Of a DNA stretch of 64,000 bases, positions 10,889 through 23,138 are shown piece after piece; the first letter of the stretch is position 1, and each line of letters opens with the position of its first letter. Both the position numbers and the translations under genes were made by a program. Source of the stretch: Trichosphaerium sp. ATCC 40318 (lineage: Eukaryota > Discosea > Flabellinia > Trichosidae). The notes under the pieces were generated by a model, which was not told the origin of the DNA, made no database searches, and saw nothing but the letters and a program-made list of their open reading frames with translations. The stretch lies in assembly GCA_038496445.1 (NCBI GenBank), contig JALMLS010000299.1:202311-266310 (forward strand). Reading direction: 5' to 3'.

Positions 10889-13484
10889 TCATAGTTGGCC
10901 TTTGTCGTTTTGTATTACATGTTGTGCTAGTTGTTTGTACAACGCCAATAGCTCTGGGATATCTCGCATTGTTAGGTCTATAGCTTCAACATTCAAAAAG
11001 CGATCCTAGAAAATAGTTAGCCCGGTTGTTGAGAGAAATAGTTCTTACTATATCCTTGATATTATGGGCTTCTTTGTGGTTCATTAATAGCTCCGTAGAC
11101 TGTGGCGCTGAATTATACTTGTGGTTTGCCTCATCAACTTCCTGTGAAAAAACAAATTATTACTTGTTTATGAAGAAAGGTAATGTCGGTACCTTTGTTG
11201 GGGATGGTGTCATTGCTACATTAAAATCGATAAGAGGTCCAGGTGCTGGTGTGGATGGTGGAGAAACCATTTCTATAGGTGCTGTGACTTCTTGAGATGC
11301 TTCGCTACTCTGAACTAGTTCACCAACGGTGGAGTCCCGACTAGAGAAAGCTTTTGCTGAAGGCCGCGAAGAATCGCCTGAAAACACTTCCTCAGGTTTA
11401 TTAGGCTGAAGAGGTAACATTGTAAGTGGCACAGAGCTGTTGTTTTTTGGCACTAAAGCATCTTCCGCTATTTTGTAAAGCCTTTAATATCGTTAGTGGT
11501 GGAACTAAGAGATGACCAAACCTTGCAAATTCTTCATTTTCTATGTTAAGCTTTGTGGCGTCCAAGTTTTCTAAAAAGTCTACAGCAGATTCCAAGTGTG
11601 TAAAATAATAACCACTCTCTGTGATCATCTTCTTTGGGTCTCTAAACCTTTGTATATATCTTTTAGGTTAAGATAAATGGTAGTTACATCGTTATGTGGT
11701 AAAAGAAGTAGGATACTGAATATTAGAGCATAGCTGTGGCGGATTAGCTTTGAGTACGATATATATTAATATTGGTAAGAATTCATCAGCACCAGCAGGG
11801 TGTCCTTGAGAGCTTGCTTTGTTTAAAATTCCTGGATATTAAGGAGAAAAATCGCAAAAATGACAATGGAAAAAAATGTCAAAATGTGTAATGACATGTG
11901 TCACAAAGGATACGGTAAATAACCTTACAACAGTTTAAAATGCAAATCATTTTATCACGTGGGGCACGGTAATTGTTAATTTTCCGTAGCTCTATACAAT
12001 ACATTAAGGCGCAACGTGTTATATGATGGTAAAATAAATTGCGTGCCTTGAACACCCAGATCAAATTTCTTGTCATCAGTATGATACTTTGCAATGTCCA
12101 AATGACTTGGCGTTATAAATTGCATACACTTTATTCGTTTTGTAATGGCTTTATCCCTTGCTAACTCTTCTATACTTGATGAAAAGCAACTGTGACGCAT
12201 AAGTGATACAGAAGGAAAAGATTTAAAGCCGCACCAATCAAAAATTTTTATCATTAGATATTTTTCTATTTGCTCTGAAATGACGTCAACTTCTTCTTGC
12301 GTGGCTTCTCTGTAGAGTCAAAAATTAGCCATGTTCAAAAAAATAGTCTCTGTACCGCCACAATTTGTGTTCATTCATTTTGTCCATAATATGGTCTATA
12401 AACCCACGCACTTCATCAACTTGCTCTTCTGTGTTCGGCGGTGTAGTAAGAAACGCAGAAACCCACCTAAATATCATATTACATTACAAGGGATTCGTCA
12501 TTTACAGCCTTACGCTCTAACATGACTGTATATATCAAGAGCTTTAGGATCTTTGAACTTTGCCCAAAATAAATCTTTACCGACCAATCCTGTCTTATCT
12601 GTGCTGCTCGTCTCCTTTGCGCCGGCTACTGCCCCAAAAAGCCTTCCCCATCTACTCTATTAATACATATACAATTCCTATGGTAAATCACGTACCGACT
12701 TTCTGACTTGTCTTGCTTTTTCTGCAATTTTGCTTCAATCTTCGCCTTGCTCCATGAACAGCCACTGTATGTTAAAGGTTCTGATATCAAAGTAATGTGA
12801 ATATTATGTCCTTGAATACTCATTTCACCATCGCGAAGTACTTGCACTGTCTGTAAAGGGTTTTTTGCGGAAGAAAATTTAGCGTAAGTGTCACTAAAAT
12901 TCGTTTAGTCTGAAAAACGCTTTACGTTTGTAGCAAACGTCGACGTACGCTAATGAACTGAAGATAACTTGTTTCCTTGGGTTTGGCTTAATTTGCTTCC
13001 TTTCTGATATTCTGTGCATTACTTTAACATCGCCCTTTAGTTTGTGTTAATAATGCGCCACTTTCTAAGATGATCTTGTGTACTTTAGTTTCTGTTATGC
13101 CTAAAATGCCTGATAAAAGTTTAGATAACGTTATGTTAATGCGTTGTTGCTCGCACCATTTACAGTGAGTAATTGCTTCTTGTTTGATGGGTTTGTAAGC
13201 ACAACGTGTGTCAGGATAAATTGCTTTGTAACATCAATGCCTGCAAGGGCCACATTCTGAGGTACCAATATGGAAGCCTGGTACAGAGTATCAAAGAAGT
13301 GAGGTAAAATAGCACTCAAATTACCTTTTTGTAAATAATAGGTTTTACGAGGTCTCTAAACGCTGGCTGCTGTAGTTTGATAAGTATGGCGTTATTCTCC
13401 CTGCGAACAGTTAGTACGATAGTGGGATTGCTTAGTCGCTTACCTTTCGTAGTCTAAGAACGTGCTCTGTATTCCCGCTGACAT
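10889..13484 (-). CDS. VPS9-domain Rab5-type guanine nucleotide exchange factor
   Basis: I chose the ATG at 13484 because it gives [14 protein letters not shown] joined in frame to [18 protein letters not shown] across a canonical intron. The central region holds the VPS9 fold: [16 protein letters not shown], then [17 protein letters not shown] (the P-x-HLDI signature), [36 protein letters not shown] followed by [14 protein letters not shown], and [23 protein letters not shown]9 domains activate Rab5-family GTPases on endosomes. After a Ser/Pro linker the gene continues through two short introns to a helical C-terminus ([17 protein letters not shown]). Roughly 126 bp separate its start from the divergent glycosyltransferase gene. 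The N-terminal ~150 residues are unassigned. Confidence 0.85.
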
Positions 13485-13610
13485 GTTTGGGCGTTAGGCA
13501 GAACTCATACGTTGTCTGGGGCACTGGAGAATTTAAAACTAGAAATTTTGTAGCAAATTTACGAGACTGGTGTAAAAAAGTCTGCCTTAGTTTTTGACGC
13601 CATCTACAAC

Positions 13611-15556
13611 ATGTTGGGGAGTGCTGCGGTACAGGCCGAGAAAAACCCGAAGCGAAATTCGCTTCTTCTGCTGTTGCTGGTGTTTTTGGTTGTTCTTTTA
13701 ACACTGCTTTGTGGCGTGTTGTTTCAGTTCATGGTAGACACTAAGGTGTCTTTCAAAGCGTTGTACAGTAGTTATGATCCGCATTACAAGCCTGTCGTTT
13801 TAAAACCATCGAGTGGTACGTAGTTTGCTACCTCACGTGATTGTTTATTGTTATAGCTGATGTAAAGCATATCGTAAAACGAATGAAGTATTGGCGCCCT
13901 ATAAATGAACAAAAACCTATCAATGAAGAACGTTGGCTTGTTTTCGAGCCATGGCGCGTAGTATGGAAATTTATACTAATTTTAACACGTCAACAGGGCA
14001 GCTGGCATAAATAATCGAAGAATGTCACTAGAAACGATGGTTGTAATGGCTTATCTGACTAACAGGCAACAAAAAATTCTCAAATGTCGGATTGACACTC
14101 TCATAGAACCCTTGTACTACCAAAGCCATACGTACAATACCCCTATTTACAAAAAGTGTCTTACACTCATGTACGTGCATGTAAGTTGTATTGTAGACTC
14201 ACAGTGTACTAGTTATGGGATATTGAAGACATGGCACGCGCTGTACCAATCGTGGAATTTGATTATTTCGAAAATAATTATGCTGCCTCTCATCCAGGTA
14301 ACCACGTGCCTAGTTTCTCTCTTACTAACTCTTTGAAGGATGGTATGATGAAAATAATCCACAAGTGATGTTTGTATGCAGATGGACTGATATTCCGCAG
14401 CAGCAAACAATATTTGCATGGCCGAGAGTCCCAGTCATTGTACAATGGTAAATTTCAACTTTTATCAACTAAAATGTCTAAAGGCAACACCTTTACGGGA
14501 TATGATGGAGAAATGGAGAGCTCCTAAGATTGGAACACTATATAGTAGCGAGCCACCTGGTTTCAATACAGCGCCAGTACTGCACTTCCCTGGAAGCGTT
14601 GTATTTACACATTTTTACACTTGGTATTGGTAAGGGAACCTTTTTTGACTTGTCAGTAGTAAATTAAATGTATGAAGGTACTCGGAACCTATTATGTTCA
14701 AGCAAGTAGCGCAGCTTATGAAGGATTACGTACACTTTGTACCAGAAGTTTATGTTTTATCTGCAAGAATATTGGCCGCTATGCCAAAGACATTCTCGAC
14801 AATACATTACAGACGAGGCGATTTTCGTATCCAGTAGCAATGAATTTTTTGTCACATGTGTTTATTTTGTGCCCTTAACTTTAGACCAGAGTATAAAGAC
14901 CAGCGACACATTACACCCAATCAAGTATTTGAAAACACGTTTGAGTTATTTGAGGTACTTTTCCGCGCTCTTGTGCATCTTAATTAAGTGTCACGAAGGA
15001 AGGAGAAGACATATACGTAGCAACTGATGAAGACATGAAAGTTTTCAAGCGCGATTTTATACCTGTATTCGAGGTATACAGTTTTACCTTTAATTACTAT
15101 TATAGTTTGCTAATGATCTCAAAGAAACGCTATAAAGTACATTACTACGGCATGTACGAGGATTTGATCAAGTCTGATGTCACAAACGTGTGGCTTCCAA
15201 TGGTTGAAACTGTAATTTCATCTCAAGGCAGAGTTTTTGTTGGCACTTTGTAAGTTTATCCTCATTTCATTAGTTTCTCAATGCTAACCTTGTAAAGGTT
15301 GTCTACATTTTCAGGGTACATTACGCGATTGCGTGGATACATGCCTCAAGTAGAGAATAAAGAATATTATTGGACCTGTTATAAGTATCCAAATGATCCT
15401 GGATACACTGATGGTCCATTTACAAGTGAAAACCACTTGCATGGTACTTAAAAAATTGTGAATCTAAACCTAAAACGCTTAGGCTGGGGCAGAGAGTATC
15501 CAGACGCATGGAGCGGTCTAGCAACTGTTGAACCAGAAATGAATGATTCAAAATAA
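13611..15556 (+). CDS. Type II membrane glycosyltransferase, O-fucosyltransferase-like
   Basis: The protein starts MLGSAAVQAEKNPKRNSL followed by an unbroken hydrophobic run (LLLLLLVFLVVLLTLLCGVL), giving a short cytosolic tail and a single membrane anchor typical of Golgi enzymes. The lumenal part contains RWLVFEPW, then INNRRMSLETMVVMAYLTNR and TLVLPKPYVQYP, the N-terminal donor-site pattern of GDP-fucose protein O-fucosyltransferase-like families (G-x-N-x-R...LA..NRTLVLP). Downstream exons include VPIVEFDYFENNYAASHPG, FPGSVVFTHFYTW and a final WGREYPDAWSGLATVEPEM. One junction after EPW is unresolved; a GC-AG intron would keep the frame. Acceptor substrate unknown. Confidence 0.65.
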
Positions 15557-15697
15557 AAATGTAATGTAGAGTAATATTTATTTGGTGTGCGGGGCCAAGC
15601 TATCTTGTGTGACACCTTTGGTTTTTTTTTTGGCTACTAAAATTGTACAAAGGTTGGTTTTGGCTATCAAATCTTTGTTCTCGCAAATACAACACAA

Positions 15698-17222
15698 ATG
15701 GCAGCTTTGGGCATTGGAAATCCTCTATTAGATATCAGCGTAAACGCACCTGATTCATTGTTCGCAAAGTAAGGCTTTGGAGTGTTAAAAAAAGTTTTTT
15801 TGTCTTATTCTGCTTAGATACAAATTGGAGACCGGTAAGGCTATTCTCGCTGAGCCAGAGCACCTTCCATTGTGCGTAATATAACTTCAACGCCAAAGCT
15901 AACAAAAAGTAAGGTACCCTGAAATTCAGGCTAACAAAGATGCTGAATACACTGCCGGTGGTGCTTGTCAGGTACGTAGAGGAAGAGTTTTCCTGACGAC
16001 TTCTCACTTCATCGCTTCCGCACGAACACGCTAATAATATTGTAGAACACTATGAGAATTATCTCTTGGATGCTACCAGGTGGTAAATCCTCAAACTACA
16101 TTGGTTGCGTCGGTAAAGACGACAACGGAAAGCTCTTGGGGTATCTACGCTACAGAAAGTTTTTCATTGACGCGTTTTTAGCACCGTATGTAAAAAAGCC
16201 GGTGTAAACGTCCACTACTTGGAAGATGAAAAAACAGCAACTGGAACATGCGCTGTTCTCATCAAGGACAAAGAACGGTAACCGGAGAAATAGAAAAAAA
16301 TCAATCTTAATTCTTTTTAGTGCCCTAATCACAAACCTTGGTGCCGCCAACTGCTACACCACAGAACACTTTGACACACCAGCAATTCAAGAAGTTGTCA
16401 AGTCCTCAAAGTTCTTCTACGCAACCAGCTTTTTCTTGACTGTCTCTCCAGAGACACTTGTCAAAATTGGCAAACACGCTGCCAGCAACAACCAAGTACG
16501 CTTTTTTCAAAGATATCCAAAAATTGTGATAGCACTATTGTCCGTGCATGCCGACTGACCACATTTCTTAATAGCTATTTATGCTCAACATTTCTGCTGA
16601 ATTTTTGGTTCAATTCTTCTGGGATCAAATGCACCAAGTATTGCCATACGTCGATATTCTTTTCGGTAACGAACACGAAGCCGCTGAATACGCCAAGAAA
16701 AAGGGATGGGATGTACGTGGAACCCTACTAAGTTATGAACATACTGACGTATTTTATTAGGCCACCGACTTGAAGACTGTAGCTAAGAAACTCGCTGAAG
16801 AGGGTCCAAAAGTAAACGACAAGAGAAAGAGAATTGTTGTATTTACTCAAGTACGTTACATGAACTTCTTGTGCAATACAAAAAAAAATAACACTCTTTC
16901 TTAGGGCGCTGACCCAACCCTTGTCTACAAAGATGGTAAAATCACTGAGTACCCTGTTCTTCCATGTCCTCGTGAGGAAATTGTTGACTTGAACGGTGCT
17001 GGTGATACCTTCGTTGGAGGATTCATCGCTGGGTACGTTGAAATGCTGCTTTTTTTTTGTCGCTTTAATTCTTCCATAATGCTAACAATCATTCCCTTTA
17101 GTTTGTTGTCTGAAAAGCCTCTTGAAGAGTGCGTAAAGGCCGGCCAATTCTGTGCTTGGAATTGCATCCGTAGCTCTGGTGTAACTGTACCAGAAACTTG
17201 CACCTACAAATGGTCAAACTAA
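15698..17222 (+). CDS. ADK: Adenosine kinase
   Basis: Spliced exons follow the PfkB-family adenosine kinase throughout: MAALGIGNPLLDISVNAP, YTAGGACQNTMRIISWML, NYIGCVGKDDNGK, ITNLGAANCYTTEHF, FFLTVSPETLVKIGKHAASN, the NEHEAA segment, and the C-terminal signature VDLNGAGDTFVGGFIAG holding the catalytic Asp. It ends VTVPETCTYKWSN at a TAA. The enzyme phosphorylates adenosine to AMP with ATP in the cytosol. Eight or so introns of about 40-70 nt. Length is normal for the family. The upstream 130 bp is AT-rich and separates it from the glycosyltransferase stop. Confidence 0.95.
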
Positions 17223-17354
17223 ACGTGTAATGTGCAGCTGTAGAAGCGTTTACAAATTTTTATAAACACGAAATTGCACAAAATGAAAATGTGACATTTG
17301 ACAGGTGTCAATGTCATTCCTAATTTTCTTTTTGGCGCACCTTTTCGTTGGCGC

Positions 17355-18927
17355 TCATTTCCTGCCCTTTAGCATCTGGAAAACAGCACGATTACTCAAA
17401 TTGGTTGTTAAGAATTTAATAAATTCTAGTACAGCCACATCAGCCTTTTTTCTTTTGTTGGTGTATACCAATACCAGCGATATTCTTTGCTCTGCATTGC
17501 AAATGTAGTACGTGGCTGGCATTTTGTTGTCGTAAAAATATATGGGTATATGTGGCTTCCTTCGGTTAGAACCCTGATTGTCTTGTATGAGACTGACAAC
17601 GTTCGGCATGTGCTCCATCGATAGTCGCTCTGGAATAGCAAAAACAGTAGGATATGATTTTAAACCAGTTAATGGTTCGTCTGGCATGGACACTGGACAA
17701 ACATATGGTGATTGTGGATTAACGTGGGTGCCTTGTGTATCGTAAACAATGCTTTGAGAGAAAAAAAGTTAGCTAGATACAATTAACATTAGCACGTACC
17801 TAAAGTTAAAGCATGCAGTGCGGCTTACAAACTGAGCGCATAATTGCGCATAATTCAGCCACAATTTGGATCGCATCGATGCCAGAGGGGATTTTGGAAA
17901 GAAAGTATCTTGTCGCTTTTACAAGGATTATATTAGTACATTGTAGTTTATTTTGTACAAAATGAATACAATAACGTTTGACTTGACGTACTGTTTTGAA
18001 GAAGTCATGAAAGTAAAATGTAAGTTTTGCTGTGATGGCACTGAATAAACGATCCAGCCATGCGTGAAGTGCAGTTCTCGGTATTTTTACTTCCCTCTAT
18101 TATTGTGGAGTGAGGGAAACTGGGGCTATTAGAGTTTTTTAGTACCTGACTTGGAGATGTCGAAAAATCAGCTAGAGCTGATTTTGCGCTCAACATATGG
18201 CAAACACATTCCTTCAAGTTGTACCTCGCCAAAGCTGACTGACAGGCGAGTAGATGACGCAAGGCAGTTAACTCAGAACTAATTGCGTTTAACAGTTGGG
18301 TATTACTTTTTGACAATTAGTTGTACCTGAATGTTACTGCTACATTTGTTACTGTTGCGTGCTTGATATCACGTGTTAGTGCCACGTGAATCGTGTCTAT
18401 ACGAGCAACAATAGAAATTAAGTCTTGAGGCTTGTCAGAACTCAATGTACGATATATTTCTAAGGATTGTAATCTAGTTGATACGATGCTTATAATATCC
18501 TGAATGAGAAGGGAGTATTGACTTTGTGGTTTGTCTGGTGCTTGTAAAAATTGAGGGTATATTTTGCTGAGCTGGGTGAGTATAAGGTTGTACATGTATA
18601 CGAGATCCTACAAGTGTCAATGTCAAAAAATAGTGTTCTATGCGCCTAAGGAAAACTCGTGGTAATACCTTTTTGCGAATCCATTTGTATTCAAGATAAG
18701 AAAGGTTGTAGTACATCATTTCGCATTGAGCTAATTGTACTAATGAAGGAGCTAATAACCACGGCGATTTAGCGTTTTGAGCAGTCTACAAATATTAAAC
18801 GTCAACTAAACTTTGGCTTCGTCGCTACCTGGTATGGTTTGAGGACGTCAGCTGCTTTACTACAGCTTAGGCGCTCTAATTCTGCAAAGAAGATCTCTAC
18901 AGCGTCGCTGAATCTTAGTTTATCCAT
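17355..18927 (-). CDS. KICS2: KICSTOR complex subunit 2 (C12orf66/KICS2) homolog
   Basis: The C-terminal exon is colinear with KICS2: YPTVFAIPERLSMEHMPNVV, IPIYFYDNKMPATYY, then ISLVLVYTNKRKKADVAVLE and ending in VFQMLKGRK, matching the family's YPAVVSLP..MHWPNV, HFYDDKVQSTYF and VIIFESKKSE..F..FL blocks. The N-terminal exon, started at the internal Met (MDKLRFSDAVEIFFAELERL), fits the AVLETFFSHL helix of the family. Middle exons are helical (LTALRHLLACQSALARYNL). In animals KICS2 with KPTN, ITFG2 and SZT2 tethers GATOR1 to lysosomes to restrain TORC1. An upstream in-frame Met at 19044 would overlap the next gene and was not preferred. The intervening introns are approximate. Confidence 0.85.
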
Positions 18928-19032
18928 GCTTGAATGTTTGGCGTTTAGGGCTCCCGCTCTAAAGAGCATTTGTACTAAAAAGGCGGCCAAAAAGTCTGTG
19001 GTAGTCAAATAGTTTTGCAATAACCAACAACA

Positions 19033-20253
19033 ATGGCCGAACAAAAAGAATATCTAACCAAGATACAAGATATCACATCCACTCAAACTATTGACGAGCA
19101 AGCCAAGACGTTTTTGCGTGCTTTTGTAGCAGAGTTCTCAGGAAAGTAAGTGTAGTAGTTGTGCTACGCTCTAGCTAATTCGTGGTAGCTTCGAGGTCAT
19201 ACTCGATTTAGCTGCAGCTTTCAAGACATTTATTCCGGTACTATGCAACTACATGTACTCTGTTCTGACTAATAATTAGGAAGATGACCAAGAGCTAAAG
19301 ATTCAAGGTTTGCAACTAAGTAGTATAATGTATATTCACTAACAAAATGCCAGAACTTCCAGAATTTGATGCTCATCGCTTCTTGGAAGTGCGTGTAGGA
19401 TTTTATAGGCGTCAACTAATATAGTTAGTCACGTGGTGAAACAAAAACAGTGAAGCAAATGCGTGCTGCTTTGTACGCAATTGATCTCGATAAGAACACA
19501 AAGGTAGCTTTCATCGGTAAGTAGTGAAGCATTACTTAATATGAGGCTAATTGTACCGTAGAATACTTGATGTTTAAGTATGATAAGACTCTTGAACAAC
19601 TATTCACTGGTGCGCATCTTGCAACTACTCCTTGTGTTAAATACTCCTTCAAGCAAAACCAAACACTGCTGCTTTGGCGAAACTAGAGAAAGCAATTGCT
19701 CAGTACATGGCAGTATTCGAAGAGAAGAAGCAGAAAGAGCAGAAAATGCAAGATCTAGAAAAGGTAAATTTGATTGTCATCTATGCCATTGCTGAGTTTT
19801 TTGCAGAGGGCTAAGGCTGGCGATAACAAAGCCAAATCTGAGCTAAGACGTATGCAAATGGTACTAAACTACTTCCTATTGTTTTTTATAACAAGTGTTT
19901 AGCAAGATCCTGCTCAAGAAGCCAAGAACGAGATGTGCGCTACAACTATGTGAAACGTTTTCTCATTGTCTTAGGCAAGCCCTTCAAGCAAAATTGGCTG
20001 CAAAACGCGCTCTTAAAAATCCAGGAGATGCTGACGCAGAGGTAACATACAAACTGCTTATGTGACCTTTTCTGACACATTTCGATGTAGGCGTTTAACA
20101 AAGAGCAACAGCGTATAGAAGACGAAAAGCGCAGAAAGGACCAAGAAGAAAAGAAAAAGGCACAAGATAGCCGCGCTAGATTGAAGGTACAGTTTTCGTG
20201 TTTTAAACGCAACCTTATGTCGGTCGTAGGCGCGTGCAGCACTATGGGAATAG
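19033..20253 (+). CDS. EF-hand-like protein with charged coiled-coil tail
   Basis: The start is MAEQKEYLTKIQDITST. The middle carries HRFLESRGETKTVKQMRAAL, then YAIDLDKNTKVAFIEYLMFK, in which D-L-D-K-N-x-K-V-x-F-I-E resembles a degenerate EF-hand loop. The C-terminal third is a long Lys/Glu/Gln-rich helix (EEKKQKEQKMQDLEKRAK, AFNKEQQRIEDEKRRKDQEE), ending ARAALWE. About nine tiny introns split it. I do not recognise the family by name. The architecture suggests a cytoskeletal, perhaps actin-associated, calcium-linked protein. Its start lies 106 bp from the divergent KICS2 start. Confidence 0.6.
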
Positions 20254-20453
20254 CGATTGTACCAACGTAGGTCCGTACAAACATCATCGTCTGTTATCGC
20301 CACCAGAAAAAAGTGACGCATCACGTGTTATAAAAACGGTTGGAATAAACTTATATTAATGCTATTCGAATAGTTTTCCTTTTTTCCGTTGTGGTATATA
20401 ACAAAAAACTTGTGTGCTTTTTTTAGTTTTCCACAGTTCAAAGGGCGTTCCAC

Positions 20454-23129
20454 ATGGGGCTTCTTTGGTGTAAGCCAGAGGACGCAGTGAACAATGGCCA
20501 TGGCGTAAATGGGTCCCGGCAACGAAAGAGAAATAGTGTAACGCCACAGAAAAAATATCAACAAAAACCAGCCTGGAAAAAGACTGAACCGTCGGATGAA
20601 ATTAAGCGCAACACTTCGTACGTTGTTATCTTTTTTTTTTTTGACATGTCCTCCGAAAAATCTTTGTAGCTGTGCTGTCGGTACATAAATAACGTGTATT
20701 TACTTATTTACCATATCTAGACAACGAACGTATACAGATTTTCGTTTAGCGCTTACAGAAGATTTTCCTGTTCCGTTTGCGCCAGCAAAAGGCGATAAGA
20801 ACGATGACGCGCAGAGCCCCGTTGATTTGGAAGAGGACTCAATAACGAGTGACTTGAAACAATACACACGAACTGTCATTTTAACACAGAAGATCGCCAG
20901 GGGATTCGTTGCTCGTTCGAAATATAAAAAATCGAGAAAATACATAGTTACAATACAGACCATGATAAAACGTGCGTTGGCTATGCGTATGGCAGAAGAT
21001 TTAAACGACTATCGTATAATACAATCGTTGTTTCGCAGACATAACGCACAAAAGACTTTGGAGCAAAAGAGCACGTCTACAAAACATCATTTTGGTATAG
21101 TTGTTTATAGTTGTAGAATACGTGGTTGTTTTGAATTTGCAGAACTGTATCAGAAGATGGATTGCCTGGGATCTTGCATCCCGAAGAAGTAGGTAAAATT
21201 AGTGCATAACAGCTCTAAGAAACTTGTAGTGCATGGCGTTACAACTCTACAGTCGCTTATCAGACGGTACAGAGCATCTCTGGTGTCTCAGCGTATAGGT
21301 GCCTTAATCAGATTACAACTGTCAGTTTATAACTTCTTAATCGCCTTATTAGGTGCTGCTAAGCACATACAACGCATATATAGAGGATTTGTAGTGAGAA
21401 GAGACTATAGACGAGTCTGGCTGCTACGTAAGACTATCAAGTTACCACAATTTGCTGTTGACACTTTCTAGGTGCCCAAAAGTCAAAGTTCCGTGCAATT
21501 GTAAAAGGATTCATTGCAAGGCGACGCTACAAGCGCTTGAGTACGACCATAAATTGTTGCTGTCCTAACTTGCTATTAGAAAGGCGTGCACGTATTGTTA
21601 AAGAAATACTCGATACAGAACGTGAATACGTAACCCGTCTTCTCATGATAAGAAACGTAAGATGAGATAAAAATAAGTTCCTAAAAGATCATTTTAGTTG
21701 TACTTTAATCCAATCACTGCCAAGCCGAAAAAATTCGGAATTACTCAGGAGAATGTAAAGGTAATGAATGACTTGCAAACTAAGATAAAAGAAACTAACG
21801 CTGAATAGGAAATATTTCCACCATCCCTTCAAATCATTACAGATTTCCACAGTGCTGTACTTTTAACACGACTACTTGAGCGATCAGAGAGCTGGAACGC
21901 ATGGCAAACACTTGGAGACTGTTTTTCACAATTCGTAAGTTATCCGTTACAGTATAAATATTCTAAGTTCTTACCCTAGTCTGGATTTCTTAAAGTGTAC
22001 ACTACCTACATCAATAACTATGAGGCATCTTTAAAGTGTTTATTGGAGCTTAAAGCAGATTCTCCAAAGTTTGCTGCTTATCTCTTGGTATGTGGTTTTC
22101 TCTGATTGTTTAAAAGGACAAATTTGAGTTTTATGCAATTACTAAGTGAGAGTAGGAATGCTCTTCGCGTCCTGAATCTAAGCTACTCGACATCCAATCC
22201 TTGCTAATTGAACCTATTCAAAGGTAAGGCACATTTAAGAATTTATAGTTTAACAGCCGTTTGTAGGATCCCACGTTATCAACTTCTACTAACGGTAAAT
22301 AAAGATATAACTTATGCATTGTGCTTACAGAAAATAGGACCTTTTGAAAAAGACACTGCAAGTACACGATGATTATCCTCTGCTTCAAAAAGCTCTTTTA
22401 GATGTCAAGCAAGTTGCATCTATGATAAACAATAGAAAAGCAGTACATGAAGACAAGCAAAAAGTGTTAGAAGCCTTCAAACTTATAGTGCCTCCACAAA
22501 CCGTACGTAGATGCCACGTTTACTTTGTGACTTATGCTCCTTCTAGTACCTCATTCAGCCAACAAGAAGCCACGTACACAACGGGTTGCTGAAGGAGCTG
22601 ATTTTGAAGGACGACAGACAAGAAGGCTTTCATTACTTCTTGTTTAATGATTTATTGATAAAGACGAAGCACTCTGGTGGTATGTAACTCCTTTTTGTTC
22701 CTGTTCTTAGCCTTTGTAGTATTTAAGACCAAAAAATTCCGTGCCAAGTGGGATCTCAGTAAGCTCACATTTACTCGTGATTTATGTATCCTCAAGTTTA
22801 GCTTTTTAAAGAACTAATCAACTGCGTTACTTCTTTGACTTATTAGCTTTCGTGTTGCCTAAAAAGAAGGTGATTCCTTTAGCTTTTGCCCTGAGATATG
22901 GAGAAAACAGTATGATATTGAGAGGTATGTATTTAACAAGTAGAATGAGTTAATGACAACCTCTCTAGCTAAGACGGAGAAAGATTTTGAAGCTTGGACA
23001 GCAGCATTTGAATTAGCTATGACAAGTCTCGGTGACATGCGAAAATCGAGGCAGCTGTTGTTATCTAATTCAGCCGGTAGTCGAAGCTCTGAAGGTTTGA
23101 GTACCGGTGGAGATAGCGAAAGAAGCTGA
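20454..23129 (+). CDS. IQ-motif RhoGEF (DH-PH), probably lipid-anchored
   Basis: The N-terminus MGLLWC fits N-myristoylation plus palmitoylation. A basic region precedes at least four IQ-type calmodulin-binding helices, for example LTQKIARGFVARSKYKKSRK, LQSLIRRYRASLVSQR, HIQRIYRGFVVRRDYRRVW and RAIVKGFIARRRYKRL. A DH domain follows: ARIVKEILDTEREYVTRLLM, PPSLQIITDFHSAVLLTRLL, then the conserved LLIEPIQRIPRYQLLLT. A PH domain comes next (DRQEGFHYFLFNDLLIKTKH, then LPKKKVIPLAFALRYG), with a Ser/Gly-rich tail ending in GDSERS. DH-PH proteins activate Rho-family GTPases. The IQ array suggests calcium/calmodulin control. Its stop is 9 bp from the stop of the convergent methyltransferase gene. Confidence 0.87.
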
Positions 23130-23138
23130 GAATAAACT

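Noticed and set aside
13601-13603. ATG at 13603 as the VPS9 gene start (MASKTK...)
   Set aside because: It runs into a stop after 14 codons, and no canonical intron puts it in frame with the next exon, while the ATG at 13484 joins cleanly.
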